Assembly: GCA_015143295.1 (NCBI GenBank)
Contig: CM026568.1
Location: 16,250,607-16,314,606, forward strand
DNA: 64,000 bases
Reading direction: 5' to 3'
Source of the DNA: Tetracentron sinense
Lineage: Eukaryota > Streptophyta > Magnoliopsida > Trochodendrales > Trochodendraceae
A model generated the notes under the pieces. It made no database searches. It was given only the letters and a program-made list of their open reading frames with translations, and had not been told where the DNA came from. Positions within the stretch are counted from its first letter, which is position 1. Each line of letters begins with the position of its first letter. The position numbers were made by a program, and so were the translations under genes. Below are positions 14,001 through 25,867 of this stretch, piece by piece.

Positions 14001-17000
14001 GAGCCTCTACACAAGGGTGTCTACTCCCTCCCAATATAATATCTCCTTCATCCTGTAATACCCATCATGACATAGAACATACTATGAGGATGTGTATTAT
14101 TCTAACAAGGAAACAAAATTTATTATCACATAAAGATCAAATGCATCAAATAATTAGTAAATCATTACTGATGGAGTGATGTCTGGTCTAGTGTAGGGAG
14201 TTGGACAGCTAGTGGCTAGATCAGCAAAACTAAGCAAGACATCCAATTCAGAAAGTATCCCAGCTAAAGATTCAAACACCTGCATAGATGACCCTTTCTT
14301 GAGTTCCAAAAGGATAGCCATATAGAAGCTACAAGATACAATAGAATTTCAATACCTCAGAGAAAGTTGCGGCAGTTTGAGCCACTCGAACAACCAGCTC
14401 TTTCTGACAATTTGTATACTCCTCAAGTACTTTTTGGTACAGATCCCCCAACTTTTTAAGCTTCGAGTTGGTAAATTTTACCCCATCCTTTCGAGTTTCA
14501 AGGACAATAAAATGATTAGTTAGTTTTTTCCGAATTTTTGGCTCCTCCTTCTTTGTAATTCTAAATACATGCCCAAATTGCGTGCCTTTGTCTAATTTCA
14601 AACCCTTATCCAGAGCAAGATCCAGATCATTAGCAGTTTGTTTATGCAAATTGTGAATTTGCTGTTCCACTGCATCTCGTTCATCCTTCAGTGCAGATAG
14701 CTTTGGGTCATAACCAGATGATATCATGTACTCCCCATTCTCGAGTTGCTCAAGATCAACAGAAGCTTCTACTAGGCCAACAAACTTATTCAAGTGATCA
14801 TCATCAATCCAAAATTCCAGGGGATCCACATACCTTTCCTTAATCAGGGATGAAAATTGCCCATCATACCGTTCGAAGGCACTTTTAATGTATGGAATTC
14901 TAATACTTGACTGCATTCAGGAAAAAAAAAAAAACTATTTAAGAAGTGCCACAGTTTCCGAAGACATAAAGAAAATACAGTTAAACAGAGGTATATTGAC
15001 CGACTTATGATGTAATGCAAGTACTAAAAAGTCTTCTGAATAAAAGAAAAGCATGTGGACAACGCTCAAAACTACAGCATTTTATTCAGAAGACAAATGC
15101 AGTCCTTTTTTATCATGCTAAAAGGACCATTTAATAAGTGCTACAGTTAACTAAGAGAGGAAAATAATACAGCTAAACATAGGTTTTTTGGCCAACTTGT
15201 GATGTGCAAAGAACAAACGTATAATTATTACTGACAATCTAATTCAATTAGATGAAGAATCTCTACTTTACTTTCAAATTTCAATATTGCCAGAAACCCA
15301 TGAAATGAGTCCCCGTGTCCTTTGGTAATATAAACAAAGTTAAGAAGAAGGTTTCAGATAATAAGATTAATCAATTTAGCGATATAAAGAGAAAGAAGAA
15401 ACATACTCCTTTTTTGCTGGAGGGCTATATTGCTTCAGATATCAACTTTAACACAGCCATTATATATTAATTTGGAATATAATGTCACTTCGTTGAACAA
15501 TTAAAAAAAGGAATAAGAAAGTACGTAGATTACCTGATAAAGTTTTACGATATGCTGCAAACTAGCTCTCCTCTTCTCAAGATTATGTAGCAGCCGCTCA
15601 ATATCAGAAATTCTTTTCAAATGCTGCCTTAGATCTTGACGGAGTTCCGTATCCTCCACAAATGTCTGGACCAAATCCAGCCGACAATTGATTGCATCTA
15701 CATCAAGTAGAGGTTGTTTCAGCCACCTATTTAGTAACCGCTTCCCCATGCCAGCAGTACAGGTTCTATTCATCAGACCAAACAAACTAAAGTTTTTGTT
15801 TGCATCTGTTTTGCTTTCCAGAACATTCAATGCCCTCATAGCAGCAGAATCTAATCTCATGTAACTGCCAAGATTGTACTGTCGGATAGTATAATTTCCG
15901 TAATTGCTCTCATCTGCAAGTAATTCTGCATAAGACAGCAATGCTCCCAGAGCCCCATTTGCGAATTCAAACCCAGAAATAAGATCTTGAACCGGTTCAA
16001 CCGAACCTTTGACAAGCCGACCAAGATCCTGAACCAAATCTCTCGACTTAAATTCGTTTTTCTTCCTCTCTGTCAAAAGCACACCACATCTAGACAATGC
16101 ATCATGCAAAGTTCTGTTTTCTACTGAGTTCCCAATCTCCATTGGCAAGAGACATTCCTTGCAACCAAGAGCAACAAAAGCTGACTCCACGTTTGTGAAT
16201 TGGCTATCGTCAATAAATTCTGCCAAACCGAGTTCTCTCTTGGTTAGATCAAGAAACCCCAGACCTACCGTGCACTCATTTTCACGGAAGCTCGGACATA
16301 ATGCAACAATCACTGGGGAATTCTGCATTTCATTGTTGGCAAATAAAACATCTTCGAAACTGCCGAGATTGCCAGGCGTCCCACTTTTTGCCAACCTCCA
16401 ATTCGATCCACTACCCTCATAGAGCTCCAAAGTATGATCAGTTCTCTCCAACAGGAGATCACGAGCAATCGTCTCGAACATGTTTTTACTTACACTAATA
16501 CTAGAAATACCATCAGAGCCACTACCCAATTGTCGCAATGCGGTAGTAGTATAGTAATATGTCTTTGCAATGAAAGTCGCATTTTCGCTATGAGCAGTGT
16601 AATAGTCCTAATTGAATCAAAAAAATAAATAAATAATAAAAAACAGCAATGAAGTAATGTATATACACAAGCAAAATCAACAATTCCTAGAACCCCATAT
16701 GTAAAAATAAAGGAGATCGAATAGAAATGCGAACTCACCCGACGATCGAAGAACCGAATGGCCCTGGAATCCTGTGATAAACAGGCAGTACAGTAGTGAG
16801 AAAAAAGTTAGGGCATGGGCATGAAGAATCACATGTTGTGTCCAAATGGGAATTCGATTAAGCAGGAAAAGTAAAGGGAGGAAGCTCACATGGGGTAGGG
16901 TTTTGAAGAATGAGATGAACCCTTGAGCTTGCTTAGCATCTGCAGAAAAATGACATAAAGCTTTTTAGTTCAGGGATTGAAAGAGAAAACTAATAAATGT

Positions 17001-17079
17001 GCATAGAGAGAGAGAGAGGGAGAGAGATGGATTAGGGTTTACCTAGCTTAAGCTCTGGAAGCTTGTTCTGATCCTCCAT
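665..17079 (-). CDS. MSH2: MSH2 DNA mismatch repair protein (12 exons, 3' end off window)
   Basis: MutS homologue that pairs with MSH6, MSH3 or plant MSH7 in the nucleus to recognise mismatches. Exons on the minus strand, read from sequence and splice sites: 17043-17079, 16890-16939, 16739-16771, 15534-16607, 14356-14910, 14169-14279, 13963-14052, 13795-13866, 8057-8167, 7383-7509, 1689-1891, 665-817. All junctions are GT/AG and phases agree; the joined product is 872 residues, against 937 recalled for Arabidopsis MSH2. It starts [20 protein letters not shown], the plant MSH2 N-terminus. Walker [10 protein letters not shown] is at residues 662-670 (exon 8), Walker [11 protein letters not shown] at about 737-746 (exon 10), and ATHFHEL at about 774-780 (exon 11). 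The visible part ends NDAKEE at a GT donor, so the final exon of roughly 65 residues must lie left of position 1. No damage is seen in any exon. The identification is certain; only the missing 3' end is inferred. Confidence 0.97.
3313..6122. mobile_element. Gypsy-type LTR fossil with two LTR copies head to head
   Basis: Arm 1 (about 3313-3957, plus strand) and arm 2 (about 5498-6122, minus strand) are the same LTR sequence in opposite orientation, both beginning TGTGCATA. At 5380-5397 lies TGGCGTCGTTTCCGAGGA, which resembles a tRNA-Asp primer-binding site (TGGCGCCGTTGCCGGGG) as used by Athila/Tat-like Ty3-gypsy elements. It directly follows an LTR-end-like sequence. The first LTR is interrupted by an unrelated insertion. 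No gag-pol is recognisable. It is broken, old and rearranged. The family level is inferred from the primer site. Confidence 0.7.
4050..4890. repeat. AATCG-rich foldback insertion inside the LTR
   Basis: Both flanks carry many copies of ATCGAATCG/CGATTCGATT-like words in opposing orientation (left near 4080-4190, right near 4725-4880), with an AT-rich centre and a TA run at 4671-4696. It looks like a small foldback DNA element inserted in the older LTR. The ends are approximate. Confidence 0.45.
6659..6694. repeat. (TA)n microsatellite in MSH2 intron 10
   Basis: A run of about 18 TA units. Confidence 0.9.
9060..10389 (+). mobile_element. Copia (SIRE/Maximus-like) solo LTR fossil
   Basis: The stretch has the features of a long SIRE-type LTR. 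It carries repeated palindromic TTTCGTCGACGAAAT-like words (about 9515-9640), a TATA box in ATATAAAAGG (about 9730) and a polypyrimidine end with ATTCACCCCCCCTTCCC (about 10350). It finishes at about CCTGGCCAACA. No second LTR or coding region is nearby, so it looks like a solo LTR. The left boundary is approximate and no target duplication was identified. Confidence 0.6.
10764..10834. repeat. (CT)n microsatellite in MSH2 intron 8
   Basis: About 35 CT units. The open frames that cross it encode only RE/SL runs and were left out. Confidence 0.97.
11052..11085. repeat. (CT)n microsatellite
   Basis: A second CT tract of about 17 units in the same intron. Confidence 0.9.
11676..11740. repeat. 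Short imperfect hairpin
   Basis: GAGACTTGCAAAGC and its exact reverse complement GCTTTGCAAGTCTC stand about 37 bp apart, with a further GACTTGCAAAG between them. It may be a small foldback-element remnant. Confidence 0.5.
11970..12122. repeat. MITE-like repeat, copy 2
   Basis: Reverse-oriented relative of the repeat at 92-240. It shares AGTATGGGTA-CCATAC and the GAGAAGC-rich half. Confidence 0.55.
14940..15215. repeat. Diverged tandem duplication in MSH2 intron 4
   Basis: The segment at about 14940-15025 (AAGTGCCACAGTTTCCGAAG ... CCGACTTATGATGTAATGCA) recurs in diverged form at about 15130-15215 (AAGTGCTACAGTTAACTAAG ... GGCCAACTTGTGATGTGCAA). Confidence 0.5.
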
Positions 17080-17440
17080 TGAAGCAGTGCAAGAGGGTTT
17101 GAGATGACTGGATTTTGAGGCTGTGAAAGTATCAGTTGAGTCTATTTTTATTTATTTGTATATATTTATATTTATTTGGTAAAAAAAACGTAAAGGTGGT
17201 TTTGAGGGTGGCGGGAAGAAATGGCGCGGAATTGGGATTCTGGATTGCGGAAGGAAAGAAACGGCGCGTGCTGGGCCGCTTACTCGTGGCCCATGGGCGA
17301 CTCCGGATTCCTCGAACCGGCAGTGGCCGTTCCGGTTCATCGTGTTTTTTTTTTTTTGCTGTGGAAAAACATTTTCTCCCATTTTTCCTCTTTTTCTGGC
17401 CAGTTCTAGAAGTTTTTAGGTTGAACTAGTCAGATCGTTG
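17080..17440 (-). promoter_or_regulatory. MSH2 5' flank with E2F-type site and TGGGCC elements
   Basis: On the minus strand, TTCCCGCC (plus strand 17210-17217, GGCGGGAA) fits the plant E2F consensus TTSSCGSS exactly, about 130 bp upstream of the MSH2 ATG. Two site II-type words lie further upstream at 17272-17277 (TGGGCC) and 17288-17293 (GGCCCA). Both element types are known in promoters of plant S-phase and growth genes, which suits MSH2. The region is more GC-rich than its surroundings. The transcription start is not known. Confidence 0.6.
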
Positions 17441-17559
17441 TCACGATTGAGTTCTTTACATGTACCTACAATTCAATCCATTCTTAGTCATTGAGATTCA
17501 TGGGAAATTCGGATTAATATTTAGGAACCAGTTCTGATGATTCTTAATACACTCTAGTT

Positions 17560-17665
17560 GAAACCGGCGACCAGGACGGTTCCCGGTTTTACCGTTTCAA
17601 CCGGTCGATTCAATCCGGTTTTAATAACAGTATTGTCGGATTCTCTAGGTTAAAACCGGTCTCAT
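17560..17665. repeat. AACCGGT-rich intergenic repeat
   Basis: Clustered AAACCGG/CCGGTTT words (GAAACCGGCG, CAACCGGTCG, AATCCGGTTT, AAACCGGTCT). This resembles common low-complexity repeats next to plant transposons. No function is inferred. Confidence 0.4.
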
Positions 17666-17679
17666 TGAGCCGAGAGATG

Positions 17680-19982
17680 ACATTTGTCCACCTTCTATTA
17701 GTGTCAGGTGTCCATTGCCAAGTTGTAATTGGACTTACAACACAAAAGCCTCTTTAACTGCTCTTTTAACTTTGGTTAACTTAAAGCTTTAGAGTTAAAT
17801 TTTTTAAATAAAAAAAAAAACAATGTTAAATGGTTGAACCCTCAGGTAATTGAATCTTGAAAGTATGTCTCTTTTTAATTTTGCAAAAACAGTTCTTGAA
17901 GGACTTACATCAAGACTTTGCAAGAGAAAAGTCTCATTCGCGATTCACAACATTCTTTGAATCTTTAAAGTTTTTTTCTAATGGAAGTTAATGGCCCTTC
18001 TGTTCCAAGCTTTTTAATATTTTCTTCTTTTCTTGATTTCAAGAACACTTCTTGATCAACAAATAATTAATCTTGATCTTCAAATAAACAATTTTGATCT
18101 TCAAATAATTGATCTTGATCTTCTTCAAGATCAAAAACCAAACTAAGGTTGAATATGGGAGAGGGGTGGGCGTGAACTATTGAGAGAGAAAAAAAAAAAG
18201 ATTACTTTAATCTCTTGAGAAAGTTTTCTTAGTGTTGGACATTCCACACTAGGGGTCTATTTATAGATCCCCTTTATAGCTAACTTGTAGATCAAGTATA
18301 AATCATATTTTTAATTCTAATCAAATTAGAATTCTCTTTCTATTTTAATTCATCGTCATTATCTCTTTCTTATTCTCTAAGAAACAAATATCTAATTACT
18401 AACATTTTTTTTGTTAGGAAATTACTAACATTTAGTAACTAATTAAAAAGGAATCGATCAATAGTGTGGGATGTCCTACCCTAGGTGGGCCCCACTAATC
18501 TCACACCACTTTTAGAGTTACACCCCATATTGGTCACTTTTTGATCTTTATCAAAATCACATATGGGTCCTACCCATTTGGTTAAGCACATCTTATGTAA
18601 TATCACTTATAAGAGGTTTACTATACCATATAGTGAAATACATGGAGAAAATGATTAATTTAAATTAAATTAAAAACTTTAAGAAGGTCCTTGTGTGTGG
18701 GATCTAAAGGGATCTCCTATTTCCGATTGTAGGGCCAAGTGCTTCATCTTTTAGGTTTAGCCTTATTGCTAGGAAACACTTTCCAATAATTTCATTAGGA
18801 TTATAAAATGTTACATAAGTCCATGGACTTCCACTAATCACAATAAGGTCCATTAACATAATATGTCTAACCCCCATAAATTAGAGAATTACTTGCAAGT
18901 ATATTATATCACAAGATTAGTTTGCAGACACGTCCTTTCACCATCAATATTGTTATAAGTTTACGTGACAATATCTTATACTGTCTGTAATCCCTAACTT
19001 ATATTGAGAACTCTTTCTTTTTTGATATCTTTAGTCAAACTTGGACTTTCAAATACAATTTGAAAATTCATTAAGAGAATAACAATAATAATAATAATTA
19101 CTTTTCTTTTATTCAGAAAATAATCATTCGATAAAAACTTTCATCGATAAACACTAGTTGGATTTCCAAGTTCAGTTTGACAGATATCAACTCAATATAA
19201 ATTACTCTAGATGAAGAGCGGTGAATTCTTTGTTGAGTGTGCACACACTTTTTGAAGTATAGCGTACATAACCCAACGAGCCCGTATTTAGTCCGGCATC
19301 TTGGACATTGATGATTGACTATATCAAAGCTATATAGGCAAATATTAGAAAAGATGTCGACCTCTCAAGTTAAGGACACTTTGTCAAATGAACTACCCTA
19401 AATATATATTTATGAGAGTGTCCACTATACGATCCTATTGCAATATAAGTACATGTTACTTATATTCACATCTTAGTCAAGAGACACTTCTATCAGTGAT
19501 TGAGGTTCATCACTCTATCTTATGGAACTAACCATGTATAAGTAAGTAGGAATACATTGTCCAGATGTATCCTAAATAACTTATAATTATTCTAGGTCTA
19601 CAAGGAACCGGAAAATCATATCTCCTTATCATTTGGTTCAAAACCAACTAGATGGTTTTCCTACAATGTTACCTAAGAGATAAAGTAGTTTCATCTTATG
19701 AGATACTTTATAATATATTACTCAATACAGAAGACAATGTGTGAATGTAAAAATGTTATATTAATAATGTAAATTAATACAAGTCCGAAATGACTTTTAT
19801 GAGCATAAATGTCTAACAAATCTTAACCGCATTTAAGGGGTATTAAAAGGGACTCATGTTGACCTATAAGATGTAATCCGTCTCCTTGGAGTTTGTTTAT
19901 AGCTTAAGAGAATTTCGATTCCACTAGTATTAGTGTTGACGTTAGCAATTAGCAATAACAAAAGGTGGACAAATGTCATCTC
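17680..19982. mobile_element. Inverted-repeat element split by a solo LTR
   Basis: The outer ends carry AGAGATGACATTTGTCCACC (near 17680) and its reverse complement GGTGGACAAATGTCATCTCT (near 19963-19982). The inside next to the LTR resembles the Mutator-type MITE family (TTAACCGCATTTAAGGGGTA, then AAAAGGGACTCATGTTGACC). The 1961-bp LTR at 17858-19818 sits within it. It is a non-coding DNA element. No target duplication of the outer element was found. Confidence 0.5.
17858..19818 (-). mobile_element. Solo LTR with 5-bp target duplication AATCT
   Basis: The unit begins TGAAAGTATG and ends TGTCTAACA on the plus strand. AATCT stands on both sides (17853-17857 and 19819-19823), so both boundaries are firm. 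Read on the minus strand it starts TGTTAGACATTTATG and has a TATA box in ATCTATAAATAG (about 18255-18270), which sets the orientation. No internal domain or second LTR is present, so it is a solo LTR left by recombination. The intact duplication suggests it is not very old. A copia or gypsy superfamily is not decided; the TGTTAGACAT start is reminiscent of copia LTRs. Confidence 0.88.
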
Positions 19983-19984
19983 TA

Positions 19985-20100
19985 GGTTATAACTAGTTGA
20001 CCTCGCCGCTTACTCCAATAGTAGGGTGTAGCCTCTCTTATGAGAGAGGTCCAAGGGGTCCATTCCCACTGGTGAGAACTAGTAAAAGCTCTATTCTTTA
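19985..20100 (+). repeat. Possible degraded SINE-like repeat
   Basis: TAGGGTGTAGCCTCTCTTAT, then GAGAGAGGTCCAAGGGGTCC, resembles the conserved core of the SINE-like copies at 36300, 36560 and 25600 (minus strand). There is no clear A-tail or target duplication. Confidence 0.35.
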
Positions 20101-22640
20101 ATTGAATGTTTCTAACCGAAAAATAAATTGAATATTAATTTTAATGCTTGGAAATTAGGGTGTATTAACCCACAAGAAATTTAGCATAGCTTAGGTTTGG
20201 ATTCATTAGCATTATGTGGTAAAAACTAGTAATATGGTGCATCATTGAGTCATTCTATATTTTGTATTGGTTATACTACAACATTGTAATTTGGCATGGC
20301 TCACATTCGTCACATCCTTACTGGCGAAACCATCGATTTTTACACTGGTAGTCCAATTCTCAGTTTAGGTTCAGAAATAGAGGTGCAAAAGAAAAAAGGG
20401 CTGATTATCAATTCATTGATAGCATAAGAAGAAGAATAATTGATTGAAGACAAGAATGATACTTTCTTTCTAGCTATTAGTATGTAGTTGAGTTTAATTG
20501 GGTAAGTTCTAATTTTGGTGTTTAGTCAGAAAAAAAATGTTAGTATGTCCGTAAAGCTCTTACGAATTTAAATAGTTTTTATTGCCTGGGAAAAAAATTG
20601 TTATGTCGTGAGGTCCATGGCTAGCAAAGCTCTTTTAGGACACATAAATGCTTAATATTTCCCGTGATACATCTCATGATAATATATGTTATTTGTAAAC
20701 AGATATGGTTGTTGCTTTTCTTCAAGATAGATTTGATTTCCACAAGTACTAGATGATAGTAAAGCTCTCATATGTCTATCACTGAACTGATTAATGCACA
20801 TTACTGAGAATTTTAATCGCAACTGAGGCAATGATGAATTGAGAATATAGATGGTATAGAAATGTGAGAAGTACTGTCATGCAAATGGATTAAGCACACA
20901 ACAGTCGCGGCTACTAAAGTACATTATAGAATATAAAATACACACAATTCTCTAGAATTAAGGTATTAGACAAGGAAGATTAATTGAGTAGTCACCATAA
21001 TATGCCAAGACACCAACTCGTGGTCTACAAATTTCATTAGTGGAGGAGATCTCCTTTCTTATGTTAAATTTATCAGGGAATGTATTATTATAATAAAGTG
21101 AATGAGATACACTACATCATTATTGGTGTATCTCATCACAAATATATTAGTATTAAATATTAGATTTGATTATGATTAGATTTGATTAAGGTTAGATTTG
21201 ATTATAATGTGATAATGCTTCTATCTTGAGACTCATGTGATCTCTAAATAATCCTTAACGATGAGCCATTGTAATCATACAAGCTATTGAATAGAATCAA
21301 TTTTGTCAACAAAATGGAGATCTAGATCATATGGAGCTAATGAGGATGGAATAGGAGCTTCCTCCATTATATTAATACTCCTATTTGTATCATTGATTCA
21401 CTTGAGAGCGGCGAAACATAACCAGTCAAAACCTACCGATGAAGAATGAGGTGCCCTATTGACCCACCATAGGCCGCTAATCCCTCGTTGAATATGCATC
21501 AGTCTACACTAGCTCAAGGTCCTTGATTTACCAAAATGAACTAGCAATGAAATTACAAGCATTTGTACATGAACATCCTCCTCAAAGAACCTCACAAAAG
21601 GGCTCACCCATTTTAGACGATAAAGTATGAAATCATCTCAAGTGTGTAGACAAAATTCTGTCGCTGATCACCTTGTATGTTTTGTAAGCACCAAATTTTG
21701 CACTTCTTTAAGGCCTACAAAATCTCCTCGACTCTGTTAAAGTCTTGGAAAAAATGATAAAATACCTATAATTTAAAAAATTACTAAAATGCCTCTGATA
21801 AAAGATTACCAAAAATGCCAATGAATTTTCTTGGAAAGTGGACCATATTGTCCAAATTTATTTAAAATACTTATCGTATCAGTTTGAGCCTTTTTTTAGA
21901 AAAAAAAAGTCTTAAGTCCCACGTGTGTTTGAATTTGATTGGGACAGTGAAGTCCTATTTTGAAGGGTACTTGAAGTCTCATAGGGTTTGATGTCCTAGA
22001 GTTTTAAACAAAAGAACAGCGCAATAGTATGGAAATTCGGGACTTTAGAATTTCCACTCTCACTTAAAAAACCAAGGAAATTAAATCACTCACCATGTGC
22101 ATAATGACAATTCAAACTTGATGAATCTCATTTTTGAAGGAATACTTTTGATTGTACTCATCTCAGAACTTGTCCCATTCCATTAGGATCACCACATGCA
22201 TACCACCCCCACTAAGAAACAAAGAAAAACAACAACGAAAATATGTTTTTTCATGAAAGCTACGGATATAGTGAGCACCGCTTGCATTTATAGAAACAGG
22301 CATTTCCTATCCTGTAAAGTAAGAAATGCAAAATAAATTCTCAATTTGCATCTGACGGTTTACACGAACAGTTCCTTGTTCGGCTCAGCTTACTAGGACA
22401 CTCACCAACATTTTTTTCTTTTCTAAAAAGCATAGTGTTATATAACAAAACAACCAACAAAGACTTCCATTGTAATGCTAGAGAATGGAACACAACTTTC
22501 CAAACAACACATAAAATGGAATTATGAAACAAATAAGAGTTTCCAGGAAAGTATATGTGAGTTGTTTTTTCAATAATGCAAGATTCCACATAAGGCCTAT
22601 GAACAAGGAGTCACTGTCTTGGAAAGGCACTCAGAGCTTG
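20100..22640. other. AT-rich intergenic stretch without a recognised gene
   Basis: No coding exon could be supported. The only structure seen is an LTR-like segment at about 21067-21315, listed separately. Confidence 0.6.
21067..21315 (+). mobile_element. Short copia-like LTR fossil (same family as at 60.2 and 60.9 kb)
   Basis: It shares with 60200-60437 the order GAGTGAGATG/GAATGAGATA, GTATCT-AATCACAA, repeated TTAGATTTGATT, TAATAGAATCAATTTT and an end in (C)ACA. It is an LTR-type fossil of about 250 bp. No flanking coding region is visible. Confidence 0.45.
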
Positions 22641-22669
22641 CTTGCCATAGAAAATGGGTCATCTCTGAT

Positions 22670-24150
22670 CGGTGCTAAATGTTATACATAAAAGCACCTT
22701 AAACTTAACTTGCTAATCATTTAGAGTAATTATTTATATTATTTTATGCTACTTGGTTGTTTATTCTTATTTCAGGTTCATGCAAGGAAAAGAAGGTAAA
22801 ATAGAAGATTTACAAGCTTCAAAGATTCCAAAAATCTCAGAAAAGAGAAGAGTAAAAGAAAGAAGAAGAAAAGAGAGCGAAATCGCAGAAATCTACCATG
22901 ATGGATTGATTGGCCAAAAATCGCACTACTATCAATAGAGGGGTAGTTTGGTAATTTTTATTAATCCCAAATTTATGAAACTTTTTGGGTAGATTCTAGA
23001 TAACCTAAAGGAGCTATATTTAAAATTTCGGGTCAATCCGATTTGAATTGAGCTCTCTAGAATTATTTGAAGTTCAATGGTAAAACTGTAAATAGGGTGA
23101 AATAGTATTCGGTGAATAGTGTTTTAGTACTTCTAAACACTTTTTAACTCTATTATTGTCTTCCTCAATGAGGGTTTAATCCTCATTCAACCCAAAAAGA
23201 GTATAGAGAGAGAAAAAGAAGAGTTAGACCTCAATTAGAACTCCTTATTCTACAAGAACTTTCTCTCTTTCTCTATAAAAGGAGAGATTCCTTGTAGAGA
23301 TTCTATTATCATCATTATTAGAGAATTTTGTAGAGATTTTTGATTTGAAGAAGAGAAGCTCTGGAGATCAAGGAAGCCATGAAGAGAAGTGCTGCAGTTT
23401 TGTCCATGAAGATGTTGCATTCCTCCCTCGCGATGAACTAATTCTCACTCTAGGGTTTCGATGAAACCCTAGCCAAGTGACTGTGTCATTTATTTTGTTT
23501 TTATTTTGATTCTCTGTATTGTAAGACATTGATTGTATAATGAGAGGGTTGTTTTCAAACAACCGGATTTATTTTATTTATATTTGATTTCAATGGAATT
23601 CTCAACCTTGTCTCAGGTATTATGAAACTGGAATTAAAATCACTTGTGTTAATTTTCGTTAGAATTTAAACATAGGTTTTATGCAATGGTTTTAAAATAT
23701 CGAGAGATCAAATCCGAAGATATTTTATGCTAAGGGAAGACGAGTGATTACACAACCGTAGATTAGTGTGTATCATTCGTACTAACCGAAGATACGATAT
23801 GCTAAGGATATAATCCCTTGAACATTTCTATATTAGTTGAGAGGGGACGTGCTGTCACTCTAACTAGAATGTTTGCAATTTAAGAGGTTATGATAAATTC
23901 AAAATAAGGGCTGGTTATTAGGTTAGTGGTGGATTTGAAAACCCTAGATTTCCTCTTCCAAATGATTTAAAACCATTAGTTGATAGTTTAATTTAGAAAT
24001 TTCCTTTAATTAGTTTAATTAATTGTTTTAGTTAATCAAGCAAAAATTCAATTACCTATTTTATTAGTTTAAAATTAATCTGAATAAAAGGCAACGAAAC
24101 CAGCACAGTTCTCAGAGGAACGATACCCTTACTAGTACTATTCTACATAA
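22670..24150 (+). mobile_element. Gypsy-type LTR-like fossil
   Basis: The text resembles Athila/Tat-type LTRs. It has an early TTATTTCAGGTTCATGCAAG segment, a long purine-rich middle, a TATA box in TATAAAAGG (about 23275) and a terminal CAGAGGAACGATACCCTTAC (about 24113-24132). The frames inside this stretch show no protein resemblance. The boundaries are approximate, and neither a target duplication nor gag-pol was found. Confidence 0.45.
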
Positions 24151-24199
24151 TTATTACTAAGAATGAATAATTTAAGATTGACTCACGATCAATCTCCTA

Positions 24200-25580
24200 A
24201 TGAATCAAAATTCAAATGGAATCTAGGCTAGCATGATGGACAATTGAAACAGTAGAATTAAGAAAGAAATGAGTTTATGGGTACCGAATATAGTAACTGT
24301 ATATGACTTTTTCCATAAGGAGAATACTAGTATATATAAATCACGTCAATTATTAATCGCCCAATTAACGACAAAGTCAAACTACTTTTGAATGTATGCC
24401 CCCCCAAAAAGTAGTTTAATTTTGTTGTTGATAAATAGTTAACATAATTGATGCTAGTATTTCCCTTTATTACTTAGAGAAATTAGGAAAATACTACTGA
24501 TATTATGCTATATTTAAGAATACCTCCATACCGAGACTTATGAATACTATTCTGGTTGGAAACACTTAATTTAAAGTCTTATTATTGTTTAATGTTTAAT
24601 TTTAGTAGTTCTTTGTCGAACCTCCTGAATGTTCCGTTCCTCCCACATAGTTTAATAGAGCTCCCTAACCCTTGGCCCTAAAAATCGTTGGTAACTATCT
24701 GTGAGTTACTAGGATTGAAATTCAAAGGATCGCTTTAAGAGGCTTCACTTGTCAACCTAGTTAAGCTTAATTGGGATTTTGTTTTGCACGTCTTAGCGTT
24801 TAATTCAAGGTTTTAATAGGCCTGAATCGTTAAGCTCCCAGATCCATGCTTAATTAAATAGTTTAATGAGCTTTTGCGCTATGCTCTTCATATGTATCAC
24901 GTGCATTAAAAATTTACTTATAGTTCAGCAATCCTTCAAACATTTTAAAATCTCAAAAACAACCTTTTGACTTTAAAATTACTTATTCTCAGCTATGGCA
25001 ATAGGTCGGTGTGGGTTATGATTGGGCTGGGTTAGCTTCGCATGGCCTAAAAACACCTTCAAATCAAACTCAAAGTGTTTATAAATTGTATAAAAAAGGC
25101 AAACCTATACCTAGCCGAATAAGAGAGACCTTAACCTAAACCTACCAGCTTAAACTGTGTAAAATAAATAAATAAAAATTAAATATTTAAGAACTTATAA
25201 ATTATATAATAAACAGATAATGTTTAATAATTATATATAAATTCATGAATAGATTAACTCAACTATTTAATAAATATATTGTGTCCTATAATTTATGGTA
25301 TTAGTCTAGGAATACTCCGAAAGTGTACTCCTGATTTCTAACTGTTTATTTCAATTATTAGACGATTAGGATTAGACCTTATGCGACATTAGAAAAGGAA
25401 AAATAAGCCAACTCAAAACCTGGCCCTTAGTGGTTGATTATAAATGGTTACTATTAGGGAGTATATTTGGGAGTACTCATAGACCAACTCTAATTTATGT
25501 TCATGATTACTAACTATATTGTGTACCTTAGTTTACTCTAAGTAAAACTCTCATGCCTTTTTAAATAGACTTTTATGCCC
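24200..25580. other. AT-rich intergenic stretch, nothing recognised
   Basis: No exon, RNA gene or bounded element could be supported. Confidence 0.55.
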
Positions 25581-25598
25581 GTTATTTCAACTTAAGAC

Positions 25599-25726
25599 AA
25601 TTTTTTTAAATTTTGCCGAGGGTTTCATTTAACTATAGTTAGTGGTTAAAACAATGGTTAGTGGTTAGCATGGGAAGTGGAGCTCTTGCAAGCTCATCAC
25701 CTGGGGATTGGATCCCCAGACCTCCC
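25599..25726 (-). mobile_element. SINE copy with 12-bp target duplication
   Basis: TCAACTTAAGAC flanks it on both sides (25587-25598 and 25727-25738). On the minus strand it reads GGGAGGTCTGGGGATCCAAT early, then GATGAGCTTGCAAGAGCTCC and CTAACCACTAACCATTG, and ends in an A-rich tail (plus-strand T run at about 25600-25607). The same body recurs at about 36318-36438 and 36545-36701. A body without coding capacity, an A-rich tail and a duplication of variable length fit a SINE. The GGATCCAATCC word may be a decayed B box. Confidence 0.75.
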
Positions 25727-25867
25727 TCAACTTAAGACCTTATAAGATAGTTTATGGTGTTCTAAGGAGCAGGGGCGGAGTCAGCTGGGGGCCTGTGGGG
25801 GCACGTGCCCCCACTGAAATTTTGTAAAAACTGCTTATTTATTTATTTAATATATCAATAGGAATGG

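Noticed and set aside
16159-16628. Three plus-strand frames opposite MSH2 exon 4
   Set aside because: They are antisense shadows of the conserved MSH2 exon and have no protein resemblance of their own.
22753-22938. Lysine-rich plus-strand frame
   Set aside because: It lies inside an LTR-like fossil and is a purine-rich non-coding stretch, with no family resemblance.
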